From NCBI GenBank assembly GCA_012840075.1, contig DUMC01000135.1:1-64000 (forward strand): a DNA stretch of 64,000 nucleotides. The letters are read 5' to 3'. The notes under the pieces were generated by a model, which saw nothing but the letters and a program-made list of their open reading frames with translations, had not been told where the DNA came from and did not search any database. Positions 1 through 8,677 of this stretch are shown here, one piece after another. The position numbers and the translations under genes are program-made. Source of the DNA: Clostridiaceae bacterium. GTDB taxonomy: Bacteria > Bacillota > Clostridia > Acetivibrionales > DUMC01. Within the stretch, counting starts at the first letter, position 1; each line of letters starts with the position of its first letter.

Positions 1-109
1 ATATGTTATAGACAACTTTTAACAAACTTTGAATAAGAAAAATAGGTAAACGAGGTTTTATAGGATATATATCCGATACACTGACAAAATACCCAATATA
101 CTTGAACTA

Positions 110-140
110 CAGGCAGTATTAGTTTATTACTGCCTGTTTC
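110..140 (+). terminator. hairpin terminator
   Basis: A 9-bp perfect inverted repeat (110-118 with 128-136, loop 119-127) is followed by a T-rich run on the + strand. It would end + strand transcription coming from outside the window and may also stop the leftward acetyltransferase transcript. Bases 1-109 hold nothing I can support. Confidence 0.6.
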
Positions 141-168
141 TATTTAATTCCGTATTACCGCCTGTTTT

Positions 169-678
169 CTACAACTCCATGCTCATTTTATAATCATCCA
201 TTACAAATCCGTTGCCAATGTCAGTCACCATTTCGTCAACAATCTTGAATCCAAGCTTATGATAAGCCGCTATTGAGCCTTTGTTGTTTTTATTCACTGT
301 AAGCCAGATACTATTAAATTGCGGCTTTTTGTAAAGTTCTTTAAGCATGCTTATAAATTCTTTTGCTATGCCTTTTTTCCGAAAGCTTTTTTCAACATAT
401 AGTTTACTTAAAAATACTTCTTTTGCAACTTCATCAGGCTTTATTGAAAGATAGCCTGAAAGTTTTCCTTCGCAAAACGCCATGTAATATATGTAGCCTT
501 GAGAATTAATCTGGTTGAATATCGCCTCTTCACTTTGGAATTTTTCAAGCATGTATTCAACCTGTTCTGCTCCGATTATAGGTGTATAATGCTCCGTCCA
601 TATTTCTCTTGCCAAAGCTGCTATATCCTTTGCATCTTTTTTATGTATTGCCTTTCTTATCGTAATTTGATTATCCAT
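169..678 (-). CDS. GNAT-family N-acetyltransferase
   Basis: A 169-residue GNAT-fold acetyltransferase that should move an acetyl group from acetyl-CoA to an amine; the substrate is not identifiable. The acetyl-CoA loop is visible as RKKGIA (about residue 100), and the later NKGSIAAYHKLGF is the typical motif-B segment. The reading frame is open up to 771, but a strong GGAGGT lies 8 bases before the ATG at 678 and the protein from there (MDNQITIRKA) starts like other family members, so I use 678. It stands alone and is divergent from the transporter at 1112. A cytosolic resistance or small-molecule acetyltransferase is as likely as a protein acetyltransferase. Confidence 0.85.
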   Translation of the reverse strand: MDNQITIRKAIHKKDAKDIAALAREIWTEHYTPIIGAEQVEYMLEKFQSEEAIFNQINSQGYIYYMAFCEGKLSGYLSIKPDEVAKEVFLSKLYVEKSFRKKGIAKEFISMLKELYKKPQFNSIWLTVNKNNKGSIAAYHKLGFKIVDEMVTDIGNGFVMDDYKMSMEL

Positions 679-966
679 AATGCCAACCTCCATCAATCTT
701 TTTGTATATTTGATTCTACCTTTCAAATCTTCCATCCTCGGTAGGTCTAAAACCTTGAATAAAATCTTCACCCCTTAGCCGATTATTAATGCGAAAAAGA
801 GTGAGAAATTTCACCTTACATTTTTCATTATTTCTCCAAACAATGATAATTTCAACTATATCAATATAATTAACTTCATTTTATCATCCAATTATCCCTA
901 TAAGCAACAAAATAACTTTTTGCCTCTTTGTTTCTGTCTGCAGCAGGGTTTTTCTGTAAAATTATG

Positions 967-995
967 TTGAATTTCACTTGAGTATATAATATAAT
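967..995 (+). promoter_or_regulatory. sigma-A-like promoter of the NSS transporter gene
   Basis: TTGAAT (967-972), a 17-base spacer and a perfect TATAAT (990-995) lie about 115 bases before the transporter start. The rest of the 679-1111 gap is AT-rich; a weak GGGAAA/TTTCCC inverted repeat in the leader (about 1025-1051) is the only other structure I see. Inferred by motif only. Confidence 0.6.
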
Positions 996-1111
996 CTAGT
1001 TATTTGATATATACTAAATGAGCCGGGAAAAAAATTATCTTTCATTTCCCACTCAGTTCAATGTTTACATAATTTAAAAGAATATTTACATATTTTCAAG
1101 GAGGCTGAAGT

Positions 1112-2485
1112 ATGGAAAAGAGGGAAAAGTTTGCTTCACGCTTAGGTTTTATTCTGATTTCCGCAGGATGTGCAATCGGATTAGGTGATGTTTGGCGTTT
1201 TCCGTACATCACCGGACAGTATGGTGGAGGTATATTTGTTCTGATATACCTGGTTTTTATTTTCTTTCTTGGCGTACCTATAATGACAATGGAGTTTGCA
1301 GTAGGACGTGCCAGTAAGAAAAGCATTGCTCTTTCTTTTAATGTGCTGGAGAAAAAAGGTCAAAAATGGCACTGGATGGGATATGCAGGTATAGCCGGAA
1401 ACTACATACTTATGATGTTTTATACTACTGTTGCAGGATGGATGTTGGCTTATTTTTATAAGATGGTAAGAGGACAATTTGTAGGGCTTGATCCCCAGCA
1501 GGTTGCGCAAGTATTTGGGAATTTTATTGCCGATCCCATAGAAATGACCATTTGGATGGTTATTACTACCGTTTTGTGTTTTGGAATATGCTCCTTTGGC
1601 TTGCAAGAAGGTGTTGAGAAAGTTACCAAGGTTATGATGGTAATACTGCTGTTTCTCATTATAACGCTCGCTGTTAAGTCCATGACCCTTCCAAATGCGT
1701 CAGAAGGTTTGAAATTCTACTTAATGCCTGATATTAATAGCATAAAAGAAAAAGGTATTTGGGAAACAGTATTTGCAGCTATGAGCCAAGCATTTTTTAC
1801 GCTAAGCATAGGAATCGGATCTTTAGCTATTTTCGGAAGTTATATTGACAAAGAACGCAGCCTTCTTGGTGAATCTGTTAACATCGCAACATTGGATACT
1901 TTGATTTCCCTTATCGCAGGTCTTATAATCTTTCCTGCCTGCTTTTCTTTTAATGTTGATCCAGGTCAAGGTCCGGGGCTTATATTTATAACACTTCCCA
2001 ATATTTTTAATTCAATGGCAGGCGGAAGAATCTGGGGGTCACTGTTTTTCCTCTTTATGGCTTTTGCTGCATATTCTACGGTTATCGCAGTATTTGAAAA
2101 TATTATGTCCTTCGGAATGGATCTTTGGGATTGGAGCCGAAAGAAAGCTGCCATAATTAACATTATTTTGATTATCATACTTAACATACCATGTATTCTA
2201 GGTTTCAATGTATTAAGCTGGATACAGCCTTTAGGAGAAGGTACCGGTATACTGGATCTTGAGGATTTTATAATCAGCTACAACCTACTTCCGATAGGTT
2301 CTTTGGTTTATCTTCTTTTCTGCGTCACCCGTTACGGATGGGGATTTGAAAATTATTTGGAAGAAGTAAATACCGGAAAGGGGTTGAAAGTTCCCCGCTC
2401 GATGAAAGGATATCTGACATGGGTGTTATCTATCATCATCATAGTAGTATTTATACAGGGATATATTAATCTTTTCAGTAAATAA
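1112..2485 (+). CDS. sodium-dependent transporter, NSS/SNF family
   Basis: A 457-residue inner-membrane protein of the neurotransmitter:sodium symporter family (LeuT fold), expected to import an amino acid or related amine with Na+. The first helix has the family hallmark GLGDVWRFPY (about residues 23-32) followed by GGGIF, and MEFAVGR follows near residue 60; about 11 hydrophobic segments can be counted, which fits bacterial NSS proteins. The start has AAGGAGG 8 bases upstream. It is monocistronic, with its own promoter (967-995) and a strong terminator (2611-2659). The substrate cannot be read from the sequence; members of this type include tryptophan, tyrosine and branched-chain amino acid carriers. 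Confidence 0.92.
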   Translation: MEKREKFASRLGFILISAGCAIGLGDVWRFPYITGQYGGGIFVLIYLVFIFFLGVPIMTMEFAVGRASKKSIALSFNVLEKKGQKWHWMGYAGIAGNYILMMFYTTVAGWMLAYFYKMVRGQFVGLDPQQVAQVFGNFIADPIEMTIWMVITTVLCFGICSFGLQEGVEKVTKVMMVILLFLIITLAVKSMTLPNASEGLKFYLMPDINSIKEKGIWETVFAAMSQAFFTLSIGIGSLAIFGSYIDKERSLLGESVNIATLDTLISLIAGLIIFPACFSFNVDPGQGPGLIFITLPNIFNSMAGGRIWGSLFFLFMAFAAYSTVIAVFENIMSFGMDLWDWSRKKAAIINIILIIILNIPCILGFNVLSWIQPLGEGTGILDLEDFIISYNLLPIGSLVYLLFCVTRYGWGFENYLEEVNTGKGLKVPRSMKGYLTWVLSIIIIVVFIQGYINLFSK

Positions 2486-2610
2486 CCGACCATATACCGC
2501 CGGATACATAGTATTAAGTTTAAAGATTTTACATTAGGTATAAAATTTACAAATAGGTATAAAATTTATCAAAATTGATTTACATAAGGGAAAAATTTAT
2601 TGAAATTTAA

Positions 2611-2659
2611 AGGTTTCATAGACATATCATTTATTTATATGTCTATGAAACTTTTTTTA
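2611..2659 (+). terminator. intrinsic terminator after the NSS transporter gene
   Basis: A 15-bp perfect stem (2613-2627 with 2637-2651), a 9-base loop and a run of seven T (2652-2658) make a textbook rho-independent terminator for the + strand transporter transcript. Confidence 0.9.
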
Positions 2660-2741
2660 CCACTGTTTTAGAAGTCTTTCCGAGAAATGATTAATTGATA
2701 CTATAATTTCATTTCAGTCCCATTATTATTGCTAATTATTG

Positions 2742-3407
2742 TTATAGTTCCCTGCTATTATATATCTTCACTGATATTCCATAAGATATTAATTGAAATA
2801 CAATTACCAAGGCAAGTAATATCGCCGTAATTACAATGTTTCTTTGGGAAATTGAAAAATTCATCAATAACTTGTTTAAAATGTTGTTATCATTTTGTTG
2901 AATATACTGTGCAAGGTAAGAAATTCCGGTAAATATACTAAAGAATAATATCAAGTTAAGGATTCTCGATTTCATGTAGCCTACCTTGAAGTATACCGGA
3001 AAATAAATGCCCGTCATAAGACATACTGAAATAAATCCATATAAAAATCCTTCCAAGGTAAGCATGTAAATTTTTATGTTAATCGCTGCATTTTTTAATA
3101 AACCGGTAAATAACATATAAGCCAGGGTACCTGCTATAAAGAAGATAAATACTGAAAGATATTTCATGGCTACAATATGACTTCTTCTTACAGGCAAACT
3201 GTTTATCATAACATCTGCCCTGTTTTTCTCTTCACTGGCACAGGAATATGTTGTAATTAAATAGGTAAATGCTGTAATTCCAACAATGAATGTTCCTACC
3301 CCGTTGTTTTGGAAAGCAAAAATAACAAAAAGTAGGTAGAAAAAGCCAAAAGCAATTTGTTTTTTCTGTATAAGCACATCTTTCATAATTAAATGTAAGT
3401 TAAGCAT
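2742..3407 (-). CDS. ABC-2 type transporter permease (ytr-like)
   Basis: A 221-residue integral membrane protein with six hydrophobic segments, the expected membrane partner of the ATPase encoded immediately upstream. The frame is open to 3461, but AGGAGGG sits 7 bases before an ATG at 3407, giving an N-terminus MLNLHLIMKDVLIQKK typical of ABC-2 permeases that start with a short amphipathic stretch; the start overlaps the ATPase stop by 8 bases, suggesting translational coupling. Together with the ATPase and the GntR regulator it forms an operon like ytrA-type antibiotic-response exporters. Substrate unknown; lipid or peptide antibiotic export or detoxification is the usual family role, which here is inference. 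Confidence 0.85.
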   Translation of the reverse strand: MLNLHLIMKDVLIQKKQIAFGFFYLLFVIFAFQNNGVGTFIVGITAFTYLITTYSCASEEKNRADVMINSLPVRRSHIVAMKYLSVFIFFIAGTLAYMLFTGLLKNAAINIKIYMLTLEGFLYGFISVCLMTGIYFPVYFKVGYMKSRILNLILFFSIFTGISYLAQYIQQNDNNILNKLLMNFSISQRNIVITAILLALVIVFQLISYGISVKIYNSREL

Positions 3408-4272
3408 TCTGAGCCCTCCTTGTGTGATACAACATAATATCCTCCAGGGTTGGTTTCTCAATATGAACTCTATCTCCCAACTTTCTCTTTGCTTGATTTT
3501 TATCTTTGATCAAAGCTTCAAAGCCAAACTGGTTTTCTTTAATTCCAACAAAGATTTTTCTTATATCGCTATTTAAGACTTCTTTTCCACCTTTTACAAT
3601 CCTGTAATTGTCTAATATGTCATCTTTTGCCATGCTCAATATTATCTCACCATTGTGAATAAGAGTTACAAAATCTGCAATTTTATCAAGGTCTGATGTA
3701 ATGTGAGTGGAGAAGAAAACTGCCTTATTTTCATCCTGTATGACATCAGATAAAATTTCAAGAAGCTCACTTCTGATTAGCGGATCAAGACCGGAAGTCG
3801 GCTCATCCATAATAAGCAGTTCCGCATTGTGAGAAAGAGCTATTGCCAGGGAGAATTTCATTTTCATTCCTTTTGAGAGTTCTTTGATTTTCTTCTTTAA
3901 CGGAAGATCGAATTTTTTAATATATTTGTTAAAAGCCGCTTCATCCCAAGTCTTGTAGAAAGGAGCAATAACCCATTTCATCTCTGAAACTGTCAATTCC
4001 TCATAGAAATGATTTTCATCGTACACAAAACCAATCTTATTTTTAATTTCTTGCTCATATTTCATGTGGTCTTTTCCGAAAATTTTAATTTCCCCTCCGT
4101 CCTTTCTAAGCAGGTTCATTATAAGTCTTATGGTAGTGCTTTTTCCGGCACCGTTTGGTCCTATAAAACCCATAATATATCCTCTGTCAAGTTTAAGATC
4201 AATTTCTTTAAGGCTAAAACCCTTAAATTCCTTTCGAAGCCCTTTTATTTCCAATATCGGTTCCATAATCAT
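3400..4272 (-). CDS. ABC transporter ATP-binding protein (BcrA/YtrB type)
   Basis: A 290-residue cytosolic ATPase that powers the adjacent permease. It has Walker A GPNGAGKST (residues 38-46), signature LSKGMKMK (near 132), Walker B LLIMDEPTSGLDP (near 152-164) and the switch histidine in STHIT. The C-terminal ~70 residues form the variable tail found in bacitracin/lantibiotic-type exporters. The start ATG at 4272 has AAGGTG upstream. It is the middle gene of a GntR-ATPase-permease operon read leftward, so expression is probably controlled by the GntR protein acting at 4901-4940. No feature points to a particular substrate. Confidence 0.93.
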   Translation of the reverse strand: MIMEPILEIKGLRKEFKGFSLKEIDLKLDRGYIMGFIGPNGAGKSTTIRLIMNLLRKDGGEIKIFGKDHMKYEQEIKNKIGFVYDENHFYEELTVSEMKWVIAPFYKTWDEAAFNKYIKKFDLPLKKKIKELSKGMKMKFSLAIALSHNAELLIMDEPTSGLDPLIRSELLEILSDVIQDENKAVFFSTHITSDLDKIADFVTLIHNGEIILSMAKDDILDNYRIVKGGKEVLNSDIRKIFVGIKENQFGFEALIKDKNQAKRKLGDRVHIEKPTLEDIMLYHTRRAQNA

Positions 4273-4437
4273 CTATTCACCTTCTATTTATTTTATTTAT
4301 AAATAATTAATTTTCTTTATGTTCTTTTATATCAAAACAAATTTTCTTCATGGTTTTCTTTATCACGTATATCATGCAAATCCTAAGTTTTTAAGAATCT
4401 TCATATAATTACTGTTTCTTATAATTGCCAAAATCTC

Positions 4438-4815
4438 TTACTTAGTTTCTTCATATAGAATCTCAAGAATTTCTTTTAATTCAGCAAGTGACATGTTAAT
4501 TGCTTGTGCAGCTGAAACAGCTTCTGCAAGTTTTTCTTCTATGATTCTCAGCCTTGCTTCTCTTAATAATTCTTTGTTCTGTGCAGATACATAGGAGCCT
4601 TTCCCTTGTACGCTTACTATATAGCCGGCTCTTTCTAACTCTTCATAGGCTCTCTTTGTAGTTATCACACTAATTTGCAGTTCTTTCGCCAAGCTTCTGA
4701 TAGAAGGCATCAACTCTCCTTCTTTTAACTCTCCGTTTATTATGAGGTTTTTAATTTGCTCTGCAATTTGTTCGTAAATTGGTTTATCAGATGAATTAGA
4801 AATTATGATGTTCAA
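4438..4815 (-). CDS. GntR-family transcriptional regulator, YtrA subfamily
   Basis: A 125-residue repressor with an N-terminal winged helix-turn-helix (PIYEQIAEQIKNLI through SIRSLAKELQISVITTKRAYEEL) and only a short C-terminal helical tail (about 40 residues), the size and layout of the YtrA subfamily. The frame is open to 4944, but AGGAG at 4823-4827 lies 7 bases before a TTG at 4815, and the extension would be encoded by operator repeats, so TTG 4815 is the start. It is the first gene of the operon with the ABC ATPase and permease; self-repression through the repeats at 4901-4940 is likely. Ligand unknown. Confidence 0.9.
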   Translation of the reverse strand: MNIIISNSSDKPIYEQIAEQIKNLIINGELKEGELMPSIRSLAKELQISVITTKRAYEELERAGYIVSVQGKGSYVSAQNKELLREARLRIIEEKLAEAVSAAQAINMSLAELKEILEILYEETK

Positions 4816-4900
4816 CCCTTCACTCCTCTCGCACTTTATGCTATGTATTGCTCCATATTCCTTACATTTCTTAAATCTTTGTTGTAGGTTTTGAACTATA

Positions 4901-4963
4901 TATACCGTATATACTGTATATGCTGTATATATACAGTATAACAATTATTTTACTATTTGTCAA
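4901..4963 (-). promoter_or_regulatory. promoter with GntR/YtrA operator array
   Basis: On the minus strand a perfect TTGACA (4963-4958), a 17-base spacer and TATACT (4940-4935) form the operon promoter. Overlapping the -10 and the transcript start are four copies of TATRCNGTATA at 4901, 4910, 4919 and 4930, three of them phased exactly 9 bases apart; 4910-4921 and 4929-4940 also form a 12-bp perfect inverted repeat. The placement fits repression of the ytrA-like operon by its own GntR protein. Sequence observed; binding inferred. Confidence 0.78.
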
Positions 4964-5009
4964 TATTAACAAATTATATTTTTTAATATAAGTATTATTG
5001 AATATGAAA

Positions 5010-5060
5010 ATAAAAAATACGGTAAAACATCTCAACCTTTGAAAGACGTTTTACCGTATT
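5010..5060 (-). terminator. intrinsic terminator after the alpha/beta hydrolase gene
   Basis: A 17-bp stem with one mismatch (5016-5032 with 5044-5060) is followed on the minus strand by TTTTTTATTTTC. It terminates the leftward hydrolase transcript before the ytrA-like promoter. Confidence 0.85.
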
Positions 5061-5231
5061 CGTTTTGATCATTTTTCATATTTATCTAAAAATATACTTG
5101 AGCTAAACTTATATTTTTCATGGCAAAGTATGCCTTCCTTCGCCAAACTCAATTTTTAAAACATTTTATGCTTGTCAAGTTGGCAGTTATTTATATTATT
5201 GTACACAATTGGTACAATTTACACAATTGAT

Positions 5232-6338
5232 TCATTCTCTGCCTATTATGTCTGATAAAAAATTATTAACATGCTCCCAACTTTTAATTCTATCATAAAT
5301 ACTGTAATGGTCTGCTCCTTTAATTATAATCTTAACACATTTTTCACCCCAAACTTCTTTCAATTTTTCCGAACGTTTAGGTCTTATAACACGGTCATTT
5401 TCAGCAATCAAGAATAATATTGGCGCTTTGACAAATGGTGCATCCTTTAATGCATTAAATGAATTTTTAAATATAATTGAGGTAGGTATAAAAGGTATTA
5501 TATCTTGAATAACACCACCGGCTAGTTTATCATAAGGTGAAAAAAGTATGACCCCAGCCAATGGGCGATGAGCAGCTAAATGTACGGCTACACCTGTGCC
5601 CAAGCTTCCTCCGAGAGCGAAAATTTTATCCTCAGCTATATCCGGACGTTTGGAGAAATAATCAAAGATTTCAATAGCATCACTATAAAAAGCAGTTTCG
5701 CTGGGGATACCCTGGCTCAATCCATATCCTCTGTAATTTATTAAAGCTACATGACATGCATGTATCTTTCTTGCATGTTTTATATGACCGGAAGCCTCTC
5801 CACCTTGGCCCGAAAAAACGATTACCAGAGGATATTCACCTTTATTATTTTTGCTTCCTTGTTTTACCAACCATCCGTGTAAAACCGTGTTATCCGACAT
5901 TTTAATACTTATTTCTTCAATATCTCGCTGAGTCCTTATTTCATTCAATCTTCCAGGCTTGATACTCCCCGGACTAAACAACAATTTATCTTGTAAAATA
6001 TATATGAATATGATAAATAATATCCAGGCTAACGCAAAACATACGATAAAAATCCCGGAGGCCTTTAAAGTTACATTAAGAGCTTTAATGTTACCTTTTT
6101 GGGCACTAACTCTTAAAAAACGAAAATATTCAAACAAAATTATCCCTAAAGACAAAATGAATAATGTTATTGAAGCAATCAGCACCTTAATCTTGATGTT
6201 CTTGACAGATCCAGCCAAAGGTTCCATATTTGATAAAAAAACTACAGCCATGAATCCCCATAGTGATATTACCATAAATATCACACTAAGTATGATGTTA
6301 AATTTTAACATATTTCTAGAACCTCTTGCGAATTTCAT
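5232..6338 (-). CDS. membrane-anchored alpha/beta hydrolase
   Basis: About 368 residues. Three hydrophobic segments in the first ~125 residues anchor the protein; the rest is an alpha/beta-hydrolase domain. The nucleophile elbow is GGSLG (in FALGGSLGTGVAV), the acid is the Asp in IAENDRV and the base the His in GADHYS, so the Ser-Asp-His triad looks complete. The oxyanion region VIVFSGQGG and the YRGYG motif are typical of the YqkD/BAAT-like group. Substrate is unknown (ester or acyl-lipid hydrolysis). The ATG at 6347 has AGGA directly touching it; the ATG at 6338 is better spaced (9 bases), so I use 6338. It stands alone, with a terminator at 5010-5060. Confidence 0.85.
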   Translation of the reverse strand: MKFARGSRNMLKFNIILSVIFMVISLWGFMAVVFLSNMEPLAGSVKNIKIKVLIASITLFILSLGIILFEYFRFLRVSAQKGNIKALNVTLKASGIFIVCFALAWILFIIFIYILQDKLLFSPGSIKPGRLNEIRTQRDIEEISIKMSDNTVLHGWLVKQGSKNNKGEYPLVIVFSGQGGEASGHIKHARKIHACHVALINYRGYGLSQGIPSETAFYSDAIEIFDYFSKRPDIAEDKIFALGGSLGTGVAVHLAAHRPLAGVILFSPYDKLAGGVIQDIIPFIPTSIIFKNSFNALKDAPFVKAPILFLIAENDRVIRPKRSEKLKEVWGEKCVKIIIKGADHYSIYDRIKSWEHVNNFLSDIIGRE

Positions 6339-6522
6339 CCCATTCATTCCTATATAGTATTATTAAAATTATGCCGTAAGTTCGTACATATAACCGGATA
6401 ATCCTGAAATTCTGCATCAACCGTATAATTATAATTAAGTATTCTTCCGTGCAATAACTCCCCTTCTTTGTCAAGCCTACAAAAGCCGTAAAGAAGAGTA
6501 TTATTATTAAAACCATTATTTA

Positions 6523-7440
6523 TTAATGAACTAATCTATCCGAATACACTTTAGATAAATAGTGTAGATCCTTAACTTCTATTTCATGAGACTGGTCAAA
6601 TCGAGATACATCTTTTGAACGGCTTATAAGCTGAATATTCAATCCTTCCAGTTTTAAGTAGTATTTTGCATTAATAGGATATACCTGGTATTCAATAGCT
6701 GATGAAAACCCAAGAAAATGCTGTAGTTTCTCAGCTTCTTCCTGCTTAATGCGCCAGTTTTCAATAAGCCATACATACAACTCCGGATGGAAATTAGCCA
6801 TTACCCCGCTATATCCTGCTGCGCCCATTTTCAACGTTTCCAACAGTGTGGCCGCATTAGCATTGAATAACTTTAAACTGGTATCTTTTACACTTTCAAT
6901 TTTATTCTTTATTATAGAAAGGTTACGGCATGTATCTTTAAGGAAATAGAATCTCCCCGTGGATGCACACCATTTTAACAGTTCGGGAGATACTATGCGC
7001 TTATATGGGCGAGGACATTCATATATCCCCAGCGGTATATCCGGTATCTCCTTTATAATCTTCTCAATATTTCTTTTGGCTACGCAATCAGGTTCATCCC
7101 GTGATGCCAAATTACCGCTAATTAAAACAAGAGCATCTATGCCCGTATCTGCCATTGCTTTAAGTTCATAAATCTGATCCTCCACTGTTTCTGAAATATG
7201 GCCGGAAGCAATAACAGGTATCCTTCCATTTACAGTTTTTTTTACAAAACGTGCTAATTCAACTCTTTCCTCAAGTGAAAGAAAAAACATTTCACTTGAT
7301 TGGCAAACCGCAAACAAACCGTGCACACACTTTTTTATATACCATTCTATCAGTTCTTCCAGGCAATCATAATCAATTTTGTTATTCTCGGTGTATGGAG
7401 TTATCATTGTGGGCCAAACTCCGTCGGGTATATTAAACAT
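6523..7440 (-). CDS. dihydrodipicolinate synthase / N-acetylneuraminate lyase family protein
   Basis: A 305-residue TIM-barrel aldolase of the DapA/NanA family, which cleaves or makes 2-oxo acids through a Schiff base. GVWPTMITPYTENNKID at the N-terminus is the family opening; the Schiff-base lysine is in FLKDTC (about residue 168) and the partner tyrosine in GIYECPRPYK. The usual GTTGE substrate loop reads CQSSEMFFLS, so this is not housekeeping DapA but a divergent lyase. AAGGAG lies 10 bases before the ATG. It heads a group of catabolic-looking genes on the same strand, so cleavage of a sugar acid or similar 2-keto-3-deoxy acid is plausible, but this is inference. Confidence 0.85.
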   Translation of the reverse strand: MFNIPDGVWPTMITPYTENNKIDYDCLEELIEWYIKKCVHGLFAVCQSSEMFFLSLEERVELARFVKKTVNGRIPVIASGHISETVEDQIYELKAMADTGIDALVLISGNLASRDEPDCVAKRNIEKIIKEIPDIPLGIYECPRPYKRIVSPELLKWCASTGRFYFLKDTCRNLSIIKNKIESVKDTSLKLFNANAATLLETLKMGAAGYSGVMANFHPELYVWLIENWRIKQEEAEKLQHFLGFSSAIEYQVYPINAKYYLKLEGLNIQLISRSKDVSRFDQSHEIEVKDLHYLSKVYSDRLVH

Positions 7441-7641
7441 TCATTTCCATCTCCTTCCTATACATTTTTTGATTTTCTATATATCTTTGAATTGCTTCCT
7501 GACTTACATTACCAATGGTACAATAAAAACAACTTCATGTCCAAAGGGAGGATATTCTGCTCTTCAGTTTAGGGTATTTATTTCTTAAAATTCCACTGCT
7601 TGTTCCTTTAAAATATTGTATCAATCCATACAAAGTAAGTA

Positions 7642-7658
7642 AATAACTCAAGCCTGAC
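7642..7658 (-). repeat. dispersed repeat, GTCAGGCTTGA family
   Basis: On the minus strand this reads GTCAGGCTTGAGTTATT and lies 18 bases beyond the stop of the phosphodiesterase gene. Near-identical copies occur after the stop of the isomerase gene (11971-12040) and at 59716-59731. Confidence 0.6.
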
Positions 7659-7676
7659 CACATTTAATGCTAAAGC

Positions 7677-8480
7677 TTATCTTGTCCACGTAAAAGGAAC
7701 AATTAGGTCTTCGTCAATATCTCTTCCGTGTGCGCCCAAAAGAGGACTGTTTTTATTTTCATTATTATGCTGACCGTGGTCAGCCAGAATCATTATCCCG
7801 TAGCCTTCCGACCTTAAGTTTTCGATGCACCTTGACAGCCACAAATCCGCCTTAATCACAGCTTCTTTTGCTTCGTTAGAGTATGGACCGTACTTGTGGA
7901 AAAAGTCATCTGTTTCTCCGTATTGTATTATTATAAATTCCGGTTTCTTTGTTTTTAAATAGTCAATAAAGATTTTTTCTACTTCTTCATCGCTTTCCGC
8001 TTTGCCTTCTGCTGAATAATCCGCATATCTTCCCAATAGTTCATTACCCGTATAATCTTTCCTGCCTAATCCGGCGCTTTTCATTCCATGTTTTCTTAAC
8101 ACGTCAAACAGTGTTTCGCATTCAATATTACTAAATCTTGTGGTAACTTTATGTACCTCCTGAGAAGCACCTGTAACCATGCATGTAAAGTTCACGGGTG
8201 TAATAGTTGGCATAATAGATTTTATAGTTGCAGGATTCTTTTCAAATATTGATTTCAAGCAAGGCATATAATCTTTAAAATGATTGAATATTTCATATCC
8301 AAATGCATCAATTGCCAGTATAGCAACTCCTTTAACACCTTTTAGATCTTGAACAGCCTTTTCAACATAGCCTGCTTCTGCAGAAGAAGGTGAAGGAATA
8401 TTTAGAATTCTTGCAACAGTAGGCGCTACAGACTGCATAGGATAAGTTTGTATAGGTTCGTCATTAAATTTCAAAGACAT
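7677..8480 (-). CDS. alkaline phosphatase superfamily protein (short phosphodiesterase-like)
   Basis: A 267-residue member of the alkaline phosphatase/nucleotide pyrophosphatase superfamily. Metal-site residues can be followed: Asp in LAIDAFG, the nucleophile Thr in ITPVNFTC, Asp/His in ETDDFFHKYG, DH in LADHGQH, and the last His in GAHGRD. It lacks a signal peptide, so it should act in the cytosol on a phosphomonoester or diester. It is shorter than the paralogous enzyme encoded at 10517 (434 residues) but keeps the whole metal set. AGGAGAG lies 11 bases before the ATG. It sits between the DapA-like lyase and the glycosidase-like gene on the same strand, suggesting a shared pathway. Confidence 0.82.
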   Translation of the reverse strand: MSLKFNDEPIQTYPMQSVAPTVARILNIPSPSSAEAGYVEKAVQDLKGVKGVAILAIDAFGYEIFNHFKDYMPCLKSIFEKNPATIKSIMPTITPVNFTCMVTGASQEVHKVTTRFSNIECETLFDVLRKHGMKSAGLGRKDYTGNELLGRYADYSAEGKAESDEEVEKIFIDYLKTKKPEFIIIQYGETDDFFHKYGPYSNEAKEAVIKADLWLSRCIENLRSEGYGIMILADHGQHNNENKNSPLLGAHGRDIDEDLIVPFTWTR

Positions 8481-8603
8481 TATTTTTTTGCACTCTCCTT
8501 ATATCCTTATAATTTTAACAATTCATTCAACAATTCATATAATTCTAATTCTTAATATAACTAATTCTTAATATAAATAGTTCTAATTCTTAATATAAAT
8601 TTG

Positions 8604-8677
8604 CCGTATCAAGTCTGTTTCATCAATATAAGCTGTATCAAGTCTATTTCATTTCAAAATAAATTGACCGTATCAAG
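8604..8677 (-). repeat. degenerate tandem copies of a gene's own 3' end
   Basis: The last coding bases of the glycosidase-like gene contain CTTGATACGG (8677-8668). Downstream of its stop the same word recurs as CTTGATACAG (8642-8633) and CTTGATACGG (8613-8604), each followed by an AATTTAT- or TTATATT-like continuation. The 8537-8600 stretch just beyond also carries three copies of TAATTCTTAATATAA. Confidence 0.65.

Noticed and set aside
6316-6516. Minus-strand open frame of 66 codons between the hydrolase and lyase genes
   Set aside because: It overlaps the hydrolase start, has no recognisable domain and no ribosome-binding site.
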